A stretch of 32,111 nt of DNA from Thermoanaerobaculaceae bacterium (lineage in GTDB: Bacteria > Acidobacteriota > Thermoanaerobaculia > Thermoanaerobaculales > Thermoanaerobaculaceae): contig JALOLB010000013.1 in NCBI GenBank assembly GCA_025456225.1, forward strand, positions 1 through 32,111, in the 5' to 3' direction. Position numbers and translations under genes: made by a program. This document shows positions 1-10,179 of the stretch, piece by piece (position 1 is the first letter of the stretch; every line of letters begins with the position of its first letter). The notes beneath the pieces were generated by a model, which ran no database searches, was not told the DNA's origin, and was given only the letters and a program-made list of their open reading frames with translations.

Positions 1-1030
1 GGGCCCGCGCCGAGACGGGCCGGCACGGGTGCACCACCAGGTTGGACGGTCCGCCGCGGGGTGCCTGGCGGAAGCTCGGGCGGACCGCCCCGCCGGCGCT
101 GCCGCCGCGTGCCGCGGCCTCGGCCCAGCTCAGCAGCGGCTCGCCGAGGTGGCCGTCGGCGAGCAGGGCGTGGGAGCGGCCGGGCAGGCCCTCGCCGTCG
201 AACCCCTGGGGCAGCAGCCCGTCGGGGCCGGCGCGCTCGTCGTGCAGACGCCAGTCGGGCGCCACCTTCAAGCCCCGCAGGCGGTCGTGGAGGTTGCCGT
301 GGGCCCGCTGCAGGCGCTCGACGAGGGCGAGGACGAGTGGGGCCGCCACGGCCGGGGCCACGGCCACGTCGGTGAGCTGGTGGGGAGCGGTGCCGCCCCG
401 GCTGGCGAGAAACACGCTCTCGGTGGCGCGCTCGGCGAGGGCGGTGACGTCCAGGTGTCCGGGCTCCCGGGCCGCCGTCTGCACGAGCCGGGCCGGCCCC
501 TCCCTGGCGGCCAGCAGCAGCTCGAGCACGGAGCCGCCGAGACGGCCCTCGGCCGGGTGGCCGTCGACGGTGACGAGCCGCGTGACCGCGGTGCCGGCCG
601 TGATGCGGAGCTCGAGAACCTCGACTTCCCGGAACGAAGCCAGCGCAGCGAGCTGCGCCTCGGCCACGGCCCGCAGGCCGGACGGATCGCTCGGCACGGG
701 TGGAGGAGGGCAGGGTGTCGACCCCAGCACACGCGCCGGAGGGAGCGGGTCGGGCCCGGTCACGACCGAAGCCAGAGCCGCTTCGGCCGCCAGCCGACCG
801 GCCCGGGCGCCCTGCCCGGTCGCGGCGGCAAAGCCGGCCCCTCCGCGGGCTGCCACCCGGCACGCCACCCCGCTCTCCTCGGTGACGCGCGCCTCCCAGC
901 CCCCGGCCCACCATCGCAGCCCGAGGGTGCGGCCGTGGCGGGCCAGGACCTCCCAGCGGCCACCGCTTCGGGCGAGCTCGACGGCGGCGCTCTCCACCGC
1001 CGGTGGCAGTGCTTCGAAATCCCCCCTCAT
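1..1030 (-). CDS. tldE: TldE/PmbA-like metalloprotease subunit (C-terminus beyond window)
   Basis: The frame is open from an ATG at 1030 to the window edge, giving 343 codons without a stop. TldE (PmbA) normally pairs with TldD to form a cytoplasmic protease that degrades or matures small peptides; TldE itself is the non-catalytic subunit. Family-like stretches are visible: a GAGFAAATGQGARAGRLA segment near residues 80-100, GLLPQGFDGEGLP near residue 270, and SFRQAPRGGPSNLVV close to the cut end. The start is well supported: GGAGG lies 4 bases upstream, and the ATG overlaps the tldD stop as ATGA, so the two subunits are probably translationally coupled. No HExxxH motif is visible, as expected for TldE. 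The assignment rests on these motifs and on adjacency to a clear TldD. Confidence 0.82.
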   Translation of the reverse strand, partial: MRGDFEALPPAVESAAVELARSGGRWEVLARHGRTLGLRWWAGGWEARVTEESGVACRVAARGGAGFAAATGQGARAGRLAAEAALASVVTGPDPLPPARVLGSTPCPPPPVPSDPSGLRAVAEAQLAALASFREVEVLELRITAGTAVTRLVTVDGHPAEGRLGGSVLELLLAAREGPARLVQTAAREPGHLDVTALAERATESVFLASRGGTAPHQLTDVAVAPAVAAPLVLALVERLQRAHGNLHDRLRGLKVAPDWRLHDERAGPDGLLPQGFDGEGLPGRSHALLADGHLGEPLLSWAEAAARGGSAGGAVRPSFRQAPRGGPSNLVVHPCRPVSARA

Positions 1031-2259
1031 CGGGCCTCCAGCCCTTCGACCAGCAGCCACGGCGTGTCGCTGCCCGTGGGGACGACCTCGCCCTCCTTGC
1101 CGCACCACCCCGGCTCGGCACTGACCGCGCCGGGCGCGGCTGCGGCAAGCAAGCCTCCGGCGACCGCGGGCAGGCGGCCCAGCAGGGTGAAGGGTGCCAG
1201 ACCCCGCACCCGGCGGCCGTGCCGGAGGGTGTGGGCGACCCGCACCTGGAGCACGACAACGCCGGCGCGGGGCTCGATGGTCCCGGAGGAGATCGCCTCG
1301 ATCTCCACCTCGGCGTCATCCCTGGGAGGCGCCACGAGGGCGCCCGGGCACCGGGCGACGAGGTTGGAGACCCGGGGACGCGGGAGCGTGTGAGGCGTGG
1401 CGCGGCGGGCGTTGCCGGGCGCGACGCCGAGCGCCGCAGCGAACGCCCCGGTCGCGAGGGCTCCGGTCAGCACGCCCTCCCGCAGGAGGTAACGGGCTGC
1501 AGCCGGGTGGCCCTCGTCGTCGGTCTCGAACGCACCAGGCAGGTCCGTGCGCGTTGGATCGTCCTGCAAATCGAGGGGGAGAGAGAGGATGCGCTCACCC
1601 TGACGGCCTCGCCACGGCGAGGCCCCGGCCAGCAGGAGGTCGCCCTCGAGAGGATGCCCGAGCAGCTCGTGGAGGAGGGTGGCGGCAGCCTGGGGCGAGA
1701 GGAGGGCCCGCACTGGACCCGCCGCCACCGGCCCCAGCCTCGTCGGTGCATGAGCGGGCGGGAGCCAGGCGGGGTCGAGGGGCCAGGGCCGCACGGTCCT
1801 GCGCCCATCGGCCCAGGTGAGGTCGAGAAGAATCGGCCGCCGGATTGGGACGCCGACGCCGCCACCGACCACGCCAGCCGACCTCCACAGCCACCGCACT
1901 CCGGCCAGCCCGGGGTCAGGTGGCAGTCCAAGCTCCGGGAAGGTCGGCAGGCCCCCAGGCTCGGGAAGCGGCATGGATGGGAGCTGTCTGCTGGCGAGGC
2001 CCAGGAGGCTCGCGAGGTGCGGGCGCTCCAGGCCGTCGCAGGAGGTCAGGCGTCCGTCCCGCCACCGGCACGCCGCTCCCTCGCTCAGGGAGGTCTCGAC
2101 CGCCGTCACGCTGCCGCCATCCAACCTCCAGAGGCGCTCGGCACGGCGCTCCACGAAGAGGTCGACGAGCTCGCTCAGGCTGGCCAGGCTGGCGGCCAGG
2201 CCCTGCCATGGCTGGTGTGTGTGCGGGCTAGGGTCGGGCATCGGTGTGGGCGACGGCAA
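1027..2259 (-). CDS. tldD: TldD-like zinc metalloprotease subunit
   Basis: Catalytic partner of the TldD/TldE protease. The zinc-site motif HELLGHPLEGD (HExxxH at about residues 197-202 of the 410-residue form) is present. So is the C-terminal CGKEGEVVPTG segment (Cys near residue 386), matching the TldD CGKDGQ element that carries a further ligand. At about 410 residues it is shorter than typical TldD (about 480); the N-terminal part looks reduced. The ATG at 2259 gives the longest form, overlapping the upstream YihY stop by 32 bases; an ATG at 2241 overlaps by 14 and is equally plausible, since neither has a clear Shine-Dalgarno. The 3' end overlaps tldE. The real peptide substrate cannot be told from this sequence. 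Confidence 0.88.
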   Translation of the reverse strand: MPSPTPMPDPSPHTHQPWQGLAASLASLSELVDLFVERRAERLWRLDGGSVTAVETSLSEGAACRWRDGRLTSCDGLERPHLASLLGLASRQLPSMPLPEPGGLPTFPELGLPPDPGLAGVRWLWRSAGVVGGGVGVPIRRPILLDLTWADGRRTVRPWPLDPAWLPPAHAPTRLGPVAAGPVRALLSPQAAATLLHELLGHPLEGDLLLAGASPWRGRQGERILSLPLDLQDDPTRTDLPGAFETDDEGHPAAARYLLREGVLTGALATGAFAAALGVAPGNARRATPHTLPRPRVSNLVARCPGALVAPPRDDAEVEIEAISSGTIEPRAGVVVLQVRVAHTLRHGRRVRGLAPFTLLGRLPAVAGGLLAAAAPGAVSAEPGWCGKEGEVVPTGSDTPWLLVEGLEAR

Positions 2260-3358
2260 GCGGAGCCGCCGCGGGTTCCTGCTCGCCCGCGAGATGCTTG
2301 GCGAAGGTGTTCAGGGTGAGGCCGTTCAGGTCGGGCACGGCGTGGGCGCCGACCCGCTCCCGCACCTCACCGAGGGTAATGGACTCGGGGTCACGAGCCA
2401 GGCGGTACCTCCCGCCCGAGCGGAGCACCAGTGCCGGAGCGAGCGACAACCTCGCCAGCACCTCGTCGCTGGCCTCGCCGAGGCGCTTTGCCACCACCCG
2501 TACCGGCAGGCTCTGGGCCGACTGCAGCTCGACCAGCAGATCGAGGACGGCAGTGGCGCTCTCGGGGTGGGGTGGTGGCGCGTGACCGACCACCCAGGAG
2601 GCCTCGGCGCCGAGCAACAGCGCCAGCCAGAAGAGGTAGAGGGACATGAGGAAGAACAGCACCAGGGCCAGGGAGCCGTAGATGACGTTGAGGTCGGCGG
2701 CCAGGCCGAGGTAGGTCTGGAACCCGAGGTGAAGGACGGTCAGCCCGCACGCCGCCACCGCCGCCCCGATCCAGGCGGCGCGCCACGGCACCCGGGTGTG
2801 GGGCACCCAGCGGTAGAGGGTGCCCAGAGCCAGCATCGCGAGCAGAGCGGGCAGCGGCCGCGCCAGCCAGACGATGCTCGGGTACCACGGTCGCGAGGAC
2901 ATCCAGTACAGGGCCGAGAACAGGGTCCCCAGGAGCAGGGGCCCGCACACCAGGATCGTCGCGAACGAAAGCAGCCGCACCTGCCACGGACGGCGGCGGG
3001 GGATCCCCCAGATGGTGTTCACGACCTCCTCGATCTGATAGAACGCGTTGAAGATGACCAGCACGGAGATGACGATGGCCAGCCACCCCAGGGAGGCCGT
3101 TCGCTCCGCGAAGGCGGTCAGCGTGCCCTGTACCTTGGCTGGCGAGAACGGGAAGACGGCGGCGATGGCGCGCACCACCAACGCCGCCCGCTCGGGCTGC
3201 ACGCGCCCGACCGTGACCAGGGCCACGGTGAGCAGCGGCACGAAGGAAAAGAGCGTCGTGTACGCCAGGGCGGTCGCGTGGAGGTGGAGCTTGTCCCGGT
3301 GCTGGGCGCGAGCCAGCTCGGTGAGGAAGCGACTGCCGGCGCGAAGCCACCTGATCAC
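2228..3358 (-). CDS. YihY/BrkB-family inner-membrane protein
   Basis: Multi-pass membrane protein of the YihY/virulence factor BrkB family, once wrongly called RNase BN; its molecular role is not settled. Several hydrophobic helices run from about residue 30 to 280, after the family-typical ALAYTTLFSFVPLL start of the first helix; FNAFYQIEEVVNTIWGI and LNVIYGSLALVLFFL are further family segments. A soluble C-terminal tail of about 110 residues follows and looks like a winged-helix or regulatory extension. I chose the GTG at 3358 because GGAGAG stands 6 bases upstream and the protein then starts just before the first conserved helix. A GTG at 3409 would add 17 charged residues. It heads the minus-strand run with the tldD/tldE pair. 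Confidence 0.85.
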   Translation of the reverse strand: MIRWLRAGSRFLTELARAQHRDKLHLHATALAYTTLFSFVPLLTVALVTVGRVQPERAALVVRAIAAVFPFSPAKVQGTLTAFAERTASLGWLAIVISVLVIFNAFYQIEEVVNTIWGIPRRRPWQVRLLSFATILVCGPLLLGTLFSALYWMSSRPWYPSIVWLARPLPALLAMLALGTLYRWVPHTRVPWRAAWIGAAVAACGLTVLHLGFQTYLGLAADLNVIYGSLALVLFFLMSLYLFWLALLLGAEASWVVGHAPPPHPESATAVLDLLVELQSAQSLPVRVVAKRLGEASDEVLARLSLAPALVLRSGGRYRLARDPESITLGEVRERVGAHAVPDLNGLTLNTFAKHLAGEQEPAAAPLAVAHTDARP

Positions 3359-3441
3359 AACGGGCTCTCCGTGAGGGTGACCGCCCGGCCGGTCGCGGTG
3401 CGACGACACGGTCCGGCCCTGGGCGAGCGCTGCATGGGTGC

Positions 3442-3447
3442 ATCATA
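3442..3447 (-). promoter_or_regulatory. candidate -10 box for the YihY gene
   Basis: Read on the minus strand this is TATGAT, 5 of 6 matches to the sigma-70 consensus, with the transcript expected to start near 3435. The -35 region 17 bases upstream (ACCTGT) is poor. Placement in the short divergent gap fits, but the call rests on one hexamer. Confidence 0.35.
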
Positions 3448-3537
3448 CCCAAGCCTGCACGCCCACAGGTCCTGCGGCGTTGGTCACGGGAGCGAGCCGT
3501 GGAGGGCCGGGGAGAGGAGCCGGCTTGCCGAGGCGCG

Positions 3538-3567
3538 TTGCACCCTCCGGCGGCCTGGGCGTAGAAT
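3538..3567 (+). promoter_or_regulatory. sigma-70-like promoter of the kinase-region operon
   Basis: TTGCAC at 3538-3543 and TAGAAT at 3562-3567 are separated by 18 bases, matching the vegetative promoter pattern. A start near 3574 leaves a leader of about 20 bases that holds the GGGAGG Shine-Dalgarno before the ATG at 3596. It lies in the 237-base divergent gap with the YihY gene and could drive all five plus-strand genes to 7540. Confidence 0.6.
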
Positions 3568-3595
3568 CGATGGGTAGGACAAGCGGGAGGTCATC

Positions 3596-4093
3596 ATGAC
3601 AGCAACCAGGAAGTCACCGAGTGTCGAGGAGAAGATCGATCAACTGGAAGAGGTGGTGCAAGACGTCCTTGGGAGCGCCAAGGAGGGCATCGCCCGCGCC
3701 GAAGAGTCAATGGACCGGGCAAAGGAGGCGCTGGGCGAGGGGTACGGAACGGTGCGCACCCGCTCGGCGGAGGCCTATGCCAAGGCCAAGGAGTACCTCA
3801 CGGACGCCCGGGCTGCCCTCGAGTCGGTGCGGGAGTACATGGGCCAGCTCTACGGCCGCTCCCGTGAGGTGGTCGAGGAGATGTACGCCAAGGCCAAGGT
3901 GCAGCTCGAGAAGCTCTCCGAGGAAATCAAGAAGGGCTACGCGCGCCTCAAGGCCAAGGTCGCCGAGATCGACCCCAAGGCGATTCGCGACGATGTCATT
4001 GACTACATTCAGCGCAACCCCGGGAAGACCATCCTGATCGCCCTGGCCGTGGGCTTCGCCGTCGGGTTCCTGGTCCGGCCGCGTGAGGCGTGA
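3596..4093 (+). CDS. coiled-coil protein with DUF883/YtxH-like C-terminal membrane anchor
   Basis: A 165-residue protein, nearly all charged amphipathic helix, with repeated Ala/Lys/Glu segments such as SAEAYAKAKEYLTDARAA. It ends in a single hydrophobic helix preceded by QRNPGKTILIALAVG and closed by FLVRPREA. This layout matches the DUF883 (ElaB/YqjD) and YtxH types: a long cytoplasmic helix held to the inner membrane by its C-terminus. In Escherichia coli such proteins bind ribosomes at the membrane in stationary phase; whether this one does is not visible. The start ATG has GGGAGG a few bases upstream and a good promoter before it. The stop overlaps a possible GTG of the next gene, so co-translation is likely. 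Confidence 0.75.
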   Translation: MTATRKSPSVEEKIDQLEEVVQDVLGSAKEGIARAEESMDRAKEALGEGYGTVRTRSAEAYAKAKEYLTDARAALESVREYMGQLYGRSREVVEEMYAKAKVQLEKLSEEIKKGYARLKAKVAEIDPKAIRDDVIDYIQRNPGKTILIALAVGFAVGFLVRPREA

Positions 4094-4095
4094 TC

Positions 4096-4416
4096 ATGCG
4101 TGAGATGGAGTCGGAACCGGTCCTCGAGCTTGAGCCTGAGGAAGAGGAGGACGGCACGCCCGAGACGCCGCAGCGTCACGGGCGGCCCAAGCTGGATGCC
4201 GACTACCTCCTCGACAAGGTGATCCCGGACGAGATCGACTGGCGGGACCTGGTGCGGCGCCACCCCTTCCTGGCGATCGGCGCTGCCGCCGGTCTCGGCT
4301 TCCTGCTCGGTCGGGCGCGCGGTGCGTCCATCGTCGCAGGAGCCTCGGCGGCCGTCACCACCGCGGTCATGCGCCAACTGTCGGACGTATTCGAAGGCGA
4401 GGTCTTCGAGTTCTGA
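4096..4416 (+). CDS. small membrane protein with DUF883-like hairpin
   Basis: A protein of about 106 residues. An acidic N-terminal tail (EPEEEED) leads to RRHPFLAIGAAAGLGFLLGRARG and then a second hydrophobic stretch, GASIVAGASAAVTTAV. The basic-HPFLAIGAAAG-GFLLGR segment resembles the C-terminal anchor of the preceding protein, so the two may share a membrane partner or have arisen from a common anchor. The ATG at 4096 has GAGG 7 bases upstream; a GTG at 4090, overlapping the previous stop as GTGA, would add two residues. It lies in a tight run with the genes on both sides. No enzymatic motif is visible and function is unknown. Confidence 0.7.
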   Translation: MREMESEPVLELEPEEEEDGTPETPQRHGRPKLDADYLLDKVIPDEIDWRDLVRRHPFLAIGAAAGLGFLLGRARGASIVAGASAAVTTAVMRQLSDVFEGEVFEF

Positions 4417-4435
4417 CCCGTCGAGGGGGGTGAGC

Positions 4436-4795
4436 ATGCCGTGGTGTCCGGAGTGCCGGGCCGAGTATCGCGATGGGTTCGTTCGTTGCTCCGAGTGCCA
4501 GGTGGATCTCGTCGCCGTGCTCCCCGAGGACGGCGACCGGGATGACCAGGAGTGGGTGGAGGTCGGGGCCTTCCCGACCCTGGAGGCGGCGGAGCTGGCG
4601 CAGGGCTACCTGCAGGGGGCCGGCATCGAGGCCGAGCTGCGTGACCCCGACCCGGGACACCACGAGATCCTTCCCGCCAGCGGGTGGGTCGCGCTTGCCG
4701 TGGCCCCCGACAGCGTGGCGGTGGCTCGCCAGCTCCTCGACGAGGCCGAGAAGGGCCAGGCGGCGGTCAGCGAGAGCGAGCCCTCCGCGTCGTAG
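4436..4795 (+). CDS. zinc-ribbon DUF2007 protein
   Basis: A 119-residue soluble protein. The N-terminus holds two Cys pairs (CPEC at 4-7 and CSEC at 18-21) that would bind one zinc ion. A DUF2007-type domain follows, with the characteristic WVEVGAFPTLEAAELAQGYL opening, a GIEAELRD turn and a closing helix VAVARQLLDEAE. DUF2007 is annotated as a putative prokaryotic signal-transducing domain related to PII-like folds; no ligand is known. The start ATG has a GGGGTGAG stretch just upstream. It sits 15 bases before the kinase gene, so it is probably co-expressed with it and may belong to the same signalling group, which is inference from position. Confidence 0.78.
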   Translation: MPWCPECRAEYRDGFVRCSECQVDLVAVLPEDGDRDDQEWVEVGAFPTLEAAELAQGYLQGAGIEAELRDPDPGHHEILPASGWVALAVAPDSVAVARQLLDEAEKGQAAVSESEPSAS

Positions 4796-4810
4796 AACCG
4801 GGAGCTAAGC

Positions 4811-6643
<1,833 letters not shown>

Positions 6644-6715
6644 GCCATTCCCGCGCCTGGATTGCAGACGGAAGGGCGGCGGCCGAGCAGAAGGACCGGA
6701 GCGTAGGGAGGAACC

Positions 6716-7540
6716 ATGAGCCCACCGACCTGCACGCGCTGTGGGGCCCCGATCACCGCGGACGCCAGCTTCTGTGGCCAGTGTGGGGCGGTCCTCGCCG
6801 GCTCCGAGGTGCCGTCAGCATCTCCGCCCCCGCCCCCGTCGGTGGCCCAGACGACCCCGTCCCGAGTCCCTGCCGGTCGGCGGAGCTTCCCGATCTGGCC
6901 GCTGCTCGTTCTCGTGGTCGGCGTGCTGGCCGTGGTGGCAGCCATCCTCCTGAGGCCCCGGCGGGAACCGCCGGCCGGCGAGGCCCTGCTCGGGGCTGGC
7001 AGCCCCCCCCCGGCTCAGGCCGGGGATGGCTGGCGCCCGTCACCCACCCCTTCAGCGTCCGTGGTTGCCGGGTCGAGCGTGGTCCCGTCGCCGGTGGGGG
7101 TGGGCGGCAGCCCTGGTCTGCCGACTCCCCTGCCCGAGCTTGTCCCCACCGAGCCGCCTCCTCCGACCCCCACACCGACCCCGCCGCTGGTGGCGGTCTT
7201 CAAGGCCCGGAAGGCGGCCAGGTTCGACGTCTCCCCCGACGAGGCCGAGATCACCGTCAACGGCCACCACATCGGCAAGGCCGACGACTGGGACGACAGG
7301 GGGGGCGGCAAGCTCTACGAGTTCGACGCCCCGGGTGCCTACTACGTCAAGCTGAGCCTGAAGGGGTACCGCACGGCCTGGATCAAGATCGTCGTGTCCC
7401 GGGATGCGAGCGAAAAGGTCGCCGAGGTCGACACCGAGCTGAAGAAGGACGGGGACGCGGGCGGCGAGAAGGCCGACAAGAAGGACAAGAAGTCGAAGAA
7501 GTCGAAAGAGGACAAGGACGAGAAGGACGAGAAGACGTAG
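6716..7540 (+). CDS. zinc-ribbon membrane protein sharing the kinase's external domain
   Basis: A 274-residue protein. The N-terminal zinc ribbon (CTRC at 6-9, CGQC at 20-23) would lie in the cytoplasm. One membrane helix follows (about 57-79), then a Pro/Thr/Ser-rich linker and an external domain (about 158-242) closely matching that of the upstream kinase. The shared blocks are KAARFDVSPDEAEITVNG, IGKADDWD, YEF, PGAYYVKLSLKGYRTAWIKIVV and VDTEL. A very Lys/Asp/Glu-rich tail (KKDKKSKKSKEDKDEKDEK) ends it. AGGGAGG precedes the ATG. The zinc ribbon takes the place of the kinase, so this looks like a duplicated receptor with a different cytoplasmic head: a decoy, partner or substrate. Function beyond that is unknown. 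It converges on coaD. Confidence 0.85.
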   Translation: MSPPTCTRCGAPITADASFCGQCGAVLAGSEVPSASPPPPPSVAQTTPSRVPAGRRSFPIWPLLVLVVGVLAVVAAILLRPRREPPAGEALLGAGSPPPAQAGDGWRPSPTPSASVVAGSSVVPSPVGVGGSPGLPTPLPELVPTEPPPPTPTPTPPLVAVFKARKAARFDVSPDEAEITVNGHHIGKADDWDDRGGGKLYEFDAPGAYYVKLSLKGYRTAWIKIVVSRDASEKVAEVDTELKKDGDAGGEKADKKDKKSKKSKEDKDEKDEKT

Positions 7541-7600
7541 CAGCCACTCGTCGACGGCCGGAAGCGGGCCGGCACCGACCGCTGACGCCTGACGACGGGA

Positions 7601-8095
7601 TCAGCGCGGGAGCGGGAGGGTGCGAAGCACCTCGAAGACCGGGCCGGGTACCAGGCCCGAGACGTCGCCGCCGAGCTGCCAGATTTCCTTCACGACCCGA
7701 GACGACAGGTAGGTGAACTCCTCGTTGGGCGTCAGGAAGACGGTCTCGGCCTGGGCCCACAGCCGCCTGTTCATGAGAGCGATCTGGAACTCGTACTCGA
7801 AGTCGGAGACGGCGCGCATGCCGCGCAGGATGACCCGGGCGCCGGACTGCTGCATGAAGTCGACGAGCAGACCCGAGAACGAGGTGACCTCGATTCCCCC
7901 CAGCCCGGCCATGCTGCGCTCGATGAGGTCGACCCGGGTCGCGACGGGCAGCAGCGGCGTCTTGTCGGTGTTCTGGAGGACGGCGACGATGACCCGCGGG
8001 AAGATGTCGTGGGCGCGCCGGATGATGTCCACGTGCCCGAGGTGCATGGGGTCGAAGCTTCCGGGGTAGATCGCAGCGAGGGGTGGCTCGGGCAT
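7601..8095 (-). CDS. coaD: phosphopantetheine adenylyltransferase
   Basis: A 164-residue enzyme for the penultimate step of coenzyme A synthesis, moving AMP from ATP to 4'-phosphopantetheine. The nucleotidyltransferase signature is clear: YPGSFDPMHLGHVDII near the start (the GxxHxGH-type site), LRGMRAVSDFEYEFQIALMN in the middle and YLSSRVVKEI in the C-terminal part. Length is normal for the family. The ATG at 8095 overlaps the upstream gene's stop as ATGA and has GGAGGAG about 7 bases before it. It is the last gene of a four-gene minus-strand run that starts with aroF. The pairing with secreted proteins upstream looks like a shared transcript rather than a shared pathway. Confidence 0.95.
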   Translation of the reverse strand: MPEPPLAAIYPGSFDPMHLGHVDIIRRAHDIFPRVIVAVLQNTDKTPLLPVATRVDLIERSMAGLGGIEVTSFSGLLVDFMQQSGARVILRGMRAVSDFEYEFQIALMNRRLWAQAETVFLTPNEEFTYLSSRVVKEIWQLGGDVSGLVPGPVFEVLRTLPLPR

Positions 8096-10179
8096 CAGCG
8101 CTCCTCCACCGCCACAACGGCGCTGTTGTGGTGGTTGTCCACGGCCCGCACCGAGAGCAGGTGCGCGCCCGGGGTGGCCGGCAGGCGCAGCTCCTCCTGG
8201 CGGCCGTCCAGCATGCCGTCCTGGCCGTTGGCCCGCTGCCACCCCTGGGCGTCGCGGTTCCACTCCAGGATCGCGATCGGGGAGAGGGCGTCCTCGATGT
8301 GAACCACCCAGACACCGCCGTCGCGCCGGGCCTGCAGCCGTGGCGGGGTGTTGTCCACCGTCACCCAGCTCGAGAGGACCTGCGTGGTGGCAGGCGCCTC
8401 GGGGTTGGCGGCTGCATCGGAGGCGGTGAGCCGGAAGCGGTAGAGGCCGTCCGCGAGGGCGCCGGTGTCGAGGGCCAGCGTGACGGTCTCGAGGTCCTCC
8501 CGGACCTTCCACCAGACCTCGCTGCCCTGACGCTGCACCTCGATGTCGAAGCGGAGCGGGTCGCTGTTGGGATCCTCGGCCTTCCAGGACAGGCTCTGGA
8601 AGCCCACCCGGTAGTACTTCCGCCCCAGCGTCTGCTGCTGCTCCGCTCCGTCCTCGTCGAGGACCGTGAAGATCCCTGACAGGTCCGGGTGCTGCACCTC
8701 GACCACGCGCTCGGAGGGTGGGGCGCTCTTGAGGAAGACCTCCCCGGGTGCGTGCACCTTGAGGTCCTTGATCACCGGTGGCAGGTTGAGCTGGCGATAC
8801 GCCGCGACGAGGCTGCCCAGACGGGGGACCGCGCCCCCCTTGGCTGCCTGCAGCTCCACCCTGGCCTGCAGGTAGCGTGCCGGCGGGGCCGAGGCTCGCA
8901 CCTCGCCGCACCCCACCGCCGCTGTCCAGTCGCTCCATGCATCGCCGGCCTGGGGCGTGGGGCCCGAGCGGAAGCTCAGGCGGCAGCCGTCACCGGCTGG
9001 AAGCTGGCCATCGAGGGTCACGAGCCCCCACGAGGCGGGCTGCAGGGCATCCAGGGGAGGCGACACGAACGTCCCGCCAGGCAGACCCTGGCGCCGCATG
9101 AGCTTCACCGGGCCGATGGTGACCACCCAGTCACCGTTGCCTGCGAGGCGGGCCACCTGGGAGGCGTCCACGGTGTCGAGCATGGCGACGCCGCCCTCCA
9201 CGAGCTGCCAGAGCTCCCCGTCGACCGTGGTGCCGATCACCAGCCCGGCCGGGCTCCAGGCCAGCGCCCCGGCCACCTGCTTGGTGAACCGGTGGGCCGG
9301 CACAGCCGCGCCGGAGGGGTGGATCCGGATGATCTCCGAGGTCGACGGCCCCTTGTCGGTGGGCGGGGTCGGGGCGGTGCTCTCGCTCACGCTCACGCTC
9401 ACCGTGGCCTCGCCCTCCCCCTTGCTGGGCGGCTTGCCGAGGGTCGGGTCGCCGGTCAGTGCGGTGGCGTAGAGCACGCCGTCGGGAGCGAGCTGCAGGT
9501 CGGCGATCTCGGTGAACTCCGAGTCGTAGAGCACCTGAGCGGGTCCCGAGCCTGTCCACCGCAGCACCATGCCCTTGCCCGAGGTGCCGATGTACAGGGT
9601 ATCCCCGGCCGGCTCGAGGCAGCGGGCGTGGCGGTCGGGGACGACGAACACCTCGGCGAGCCCCCCCTTGGCGAGGCGCAGGACGCGCCCCGGGTTGCCG
9701 GCGGCGACCAGCAGCTCGCCACGCCAGAACAGGAGGTCCCAGAAGTTGCCCTCCTCCAGCCTGGTCACCTGCCGCAGCCCCGCTTCGCCCGGACGGGTGG
9801 CCAGCAGCAGCGCCGGCAGCGCCGTGGTCACGTACAGCGTGCCGTCCGGTGCGATCGCCAGCGCGGTGACCTGGTCGGCAGGAGGCTCCGCGACGAGGGT
9901 GCGGCGCTCCCCCTCGACCCGCCAGACGCGCGCCGGGTGCCCGGTGCCGACGTAGGCGCTCCCCTGGGGCGTCACGGCAAGGGCGAGGCCGAGCGGCTCC
10001 TCGAAGGTGGCCACGGTCTGGAGCGGCGGCAGCGCCTGGAGGGAGCCGTCGGGGAAGATGGCCACGCCTCGCGAGGTGGCCCCCGCCAGGGTCTTGGGGG
10101 TGTCGAGGGTGAAGGTCCGAACCGGTGCCGCGGTGGCGAGGCCGGGTAGCAGCAGCAATGTCGCAAGGCGGGCTCTCAT
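8095..10179 (-). CDS. secreted beta-propeller protein with C-terminal Ig/Fn3-like region, unknown function
   Basis: A 694-residue exported protein. A signal peptide (MRARLATLLLLPGLATA) is followed by about 350 residues of repeated propeller-like strands. Typical units are FPDGSLQAL, VTPQGSAYVGTG, IAPDGTLYVTT and LAPDGVLYATA, as in NHL/SMP-30 or PQQ-type propellers. A low-complexity loop (near residues 255-290, VSVSVSES then TPPTDKG) interrupts one blade. The C-terminal 250 residues look like beta-sandwich domains, with phrases such as WKAEDPNSDPLRFDIEV and LYRFRLTASDAAANPE. The ATG at 10179 is favoured by GGGAG 5 bases upstream, the signal peptide and an ATGA overlap with the peptidase gene. 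It may act with that peptidase in the envelope (inference). I do not recognise a named family. Confidence 0.8.
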   Translation of the reverse strand: MRARLATLLLLPGLATAAPVRTFTLDTPKTLAGATSRGVAIFPDGSLQALPPLQTVATFEEPLGLALAVTPQGSAYVGTGHPARVWRVEGERRTLVAEPPADQVTALAIAPDGTLYVTTALPALLLATRPGEAGLRQVTRLEEGNFWDLLFWRGELLVAAGNPGRVLRLAKGGLAEVFVVPDRHARCLEPAGDTLYIGTSGKGMVLRWTGSGPAQVLYDSEFTEIADLQLAPDGVLYATALTGDPTLGKPPSKGEGEATVSVSVSESTAPTPPTDKGPSTSEIIRIHPSGAAVPAHRFTKQVAGALAWSPAGLVIGTTVDGELWQLVEGGVAMLDTVDASQVARLAGNGDWVVTIGPVKLMRRQGLPGGTFVSPPLDALQPASWGLVTLDGQLPAGDGCRLSFRSGPTPQAGDAWSDWTAAVGCGEVRASAPPARYLQARVELQAAKGGAVPRLGSLVAAYRQLNLPPVIKDLKVHAPGEVFLKSAPPSERVVEVQHPDLSGIFTVLDEDGAEQQQTLGRKYYRVGFQSLSWKAEDPNSDPLRFDIEVQRQGSEVWWKVREDLETVTLALDTGALADGLYRFRLTASDAAANPEAPATTQVLSSWVTVDNTPPRLQARRDGGVWVVHIEDALSPIAILEWNRDAQGWQRANGQDGMLDGRQEELRLPATPGAHLLSVRAVDNHHNSAVVAVEER

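Noticed and set aside
7541-7600. Terminator between the converging zinc-ribbon gene and coaD
   Set aside because: Only a five-pair GCCGG/CCGGC stem with weak outer pairing and no T-run on either strand.
9379-9407. Short tandem repeat GCTCAC x3 as a possible phase-variable tract
   Set aside because: The unit is six bases, so changes would keep frame, and three copies are too few; it encodes a simple Ser/Val loop in the propeller protein.
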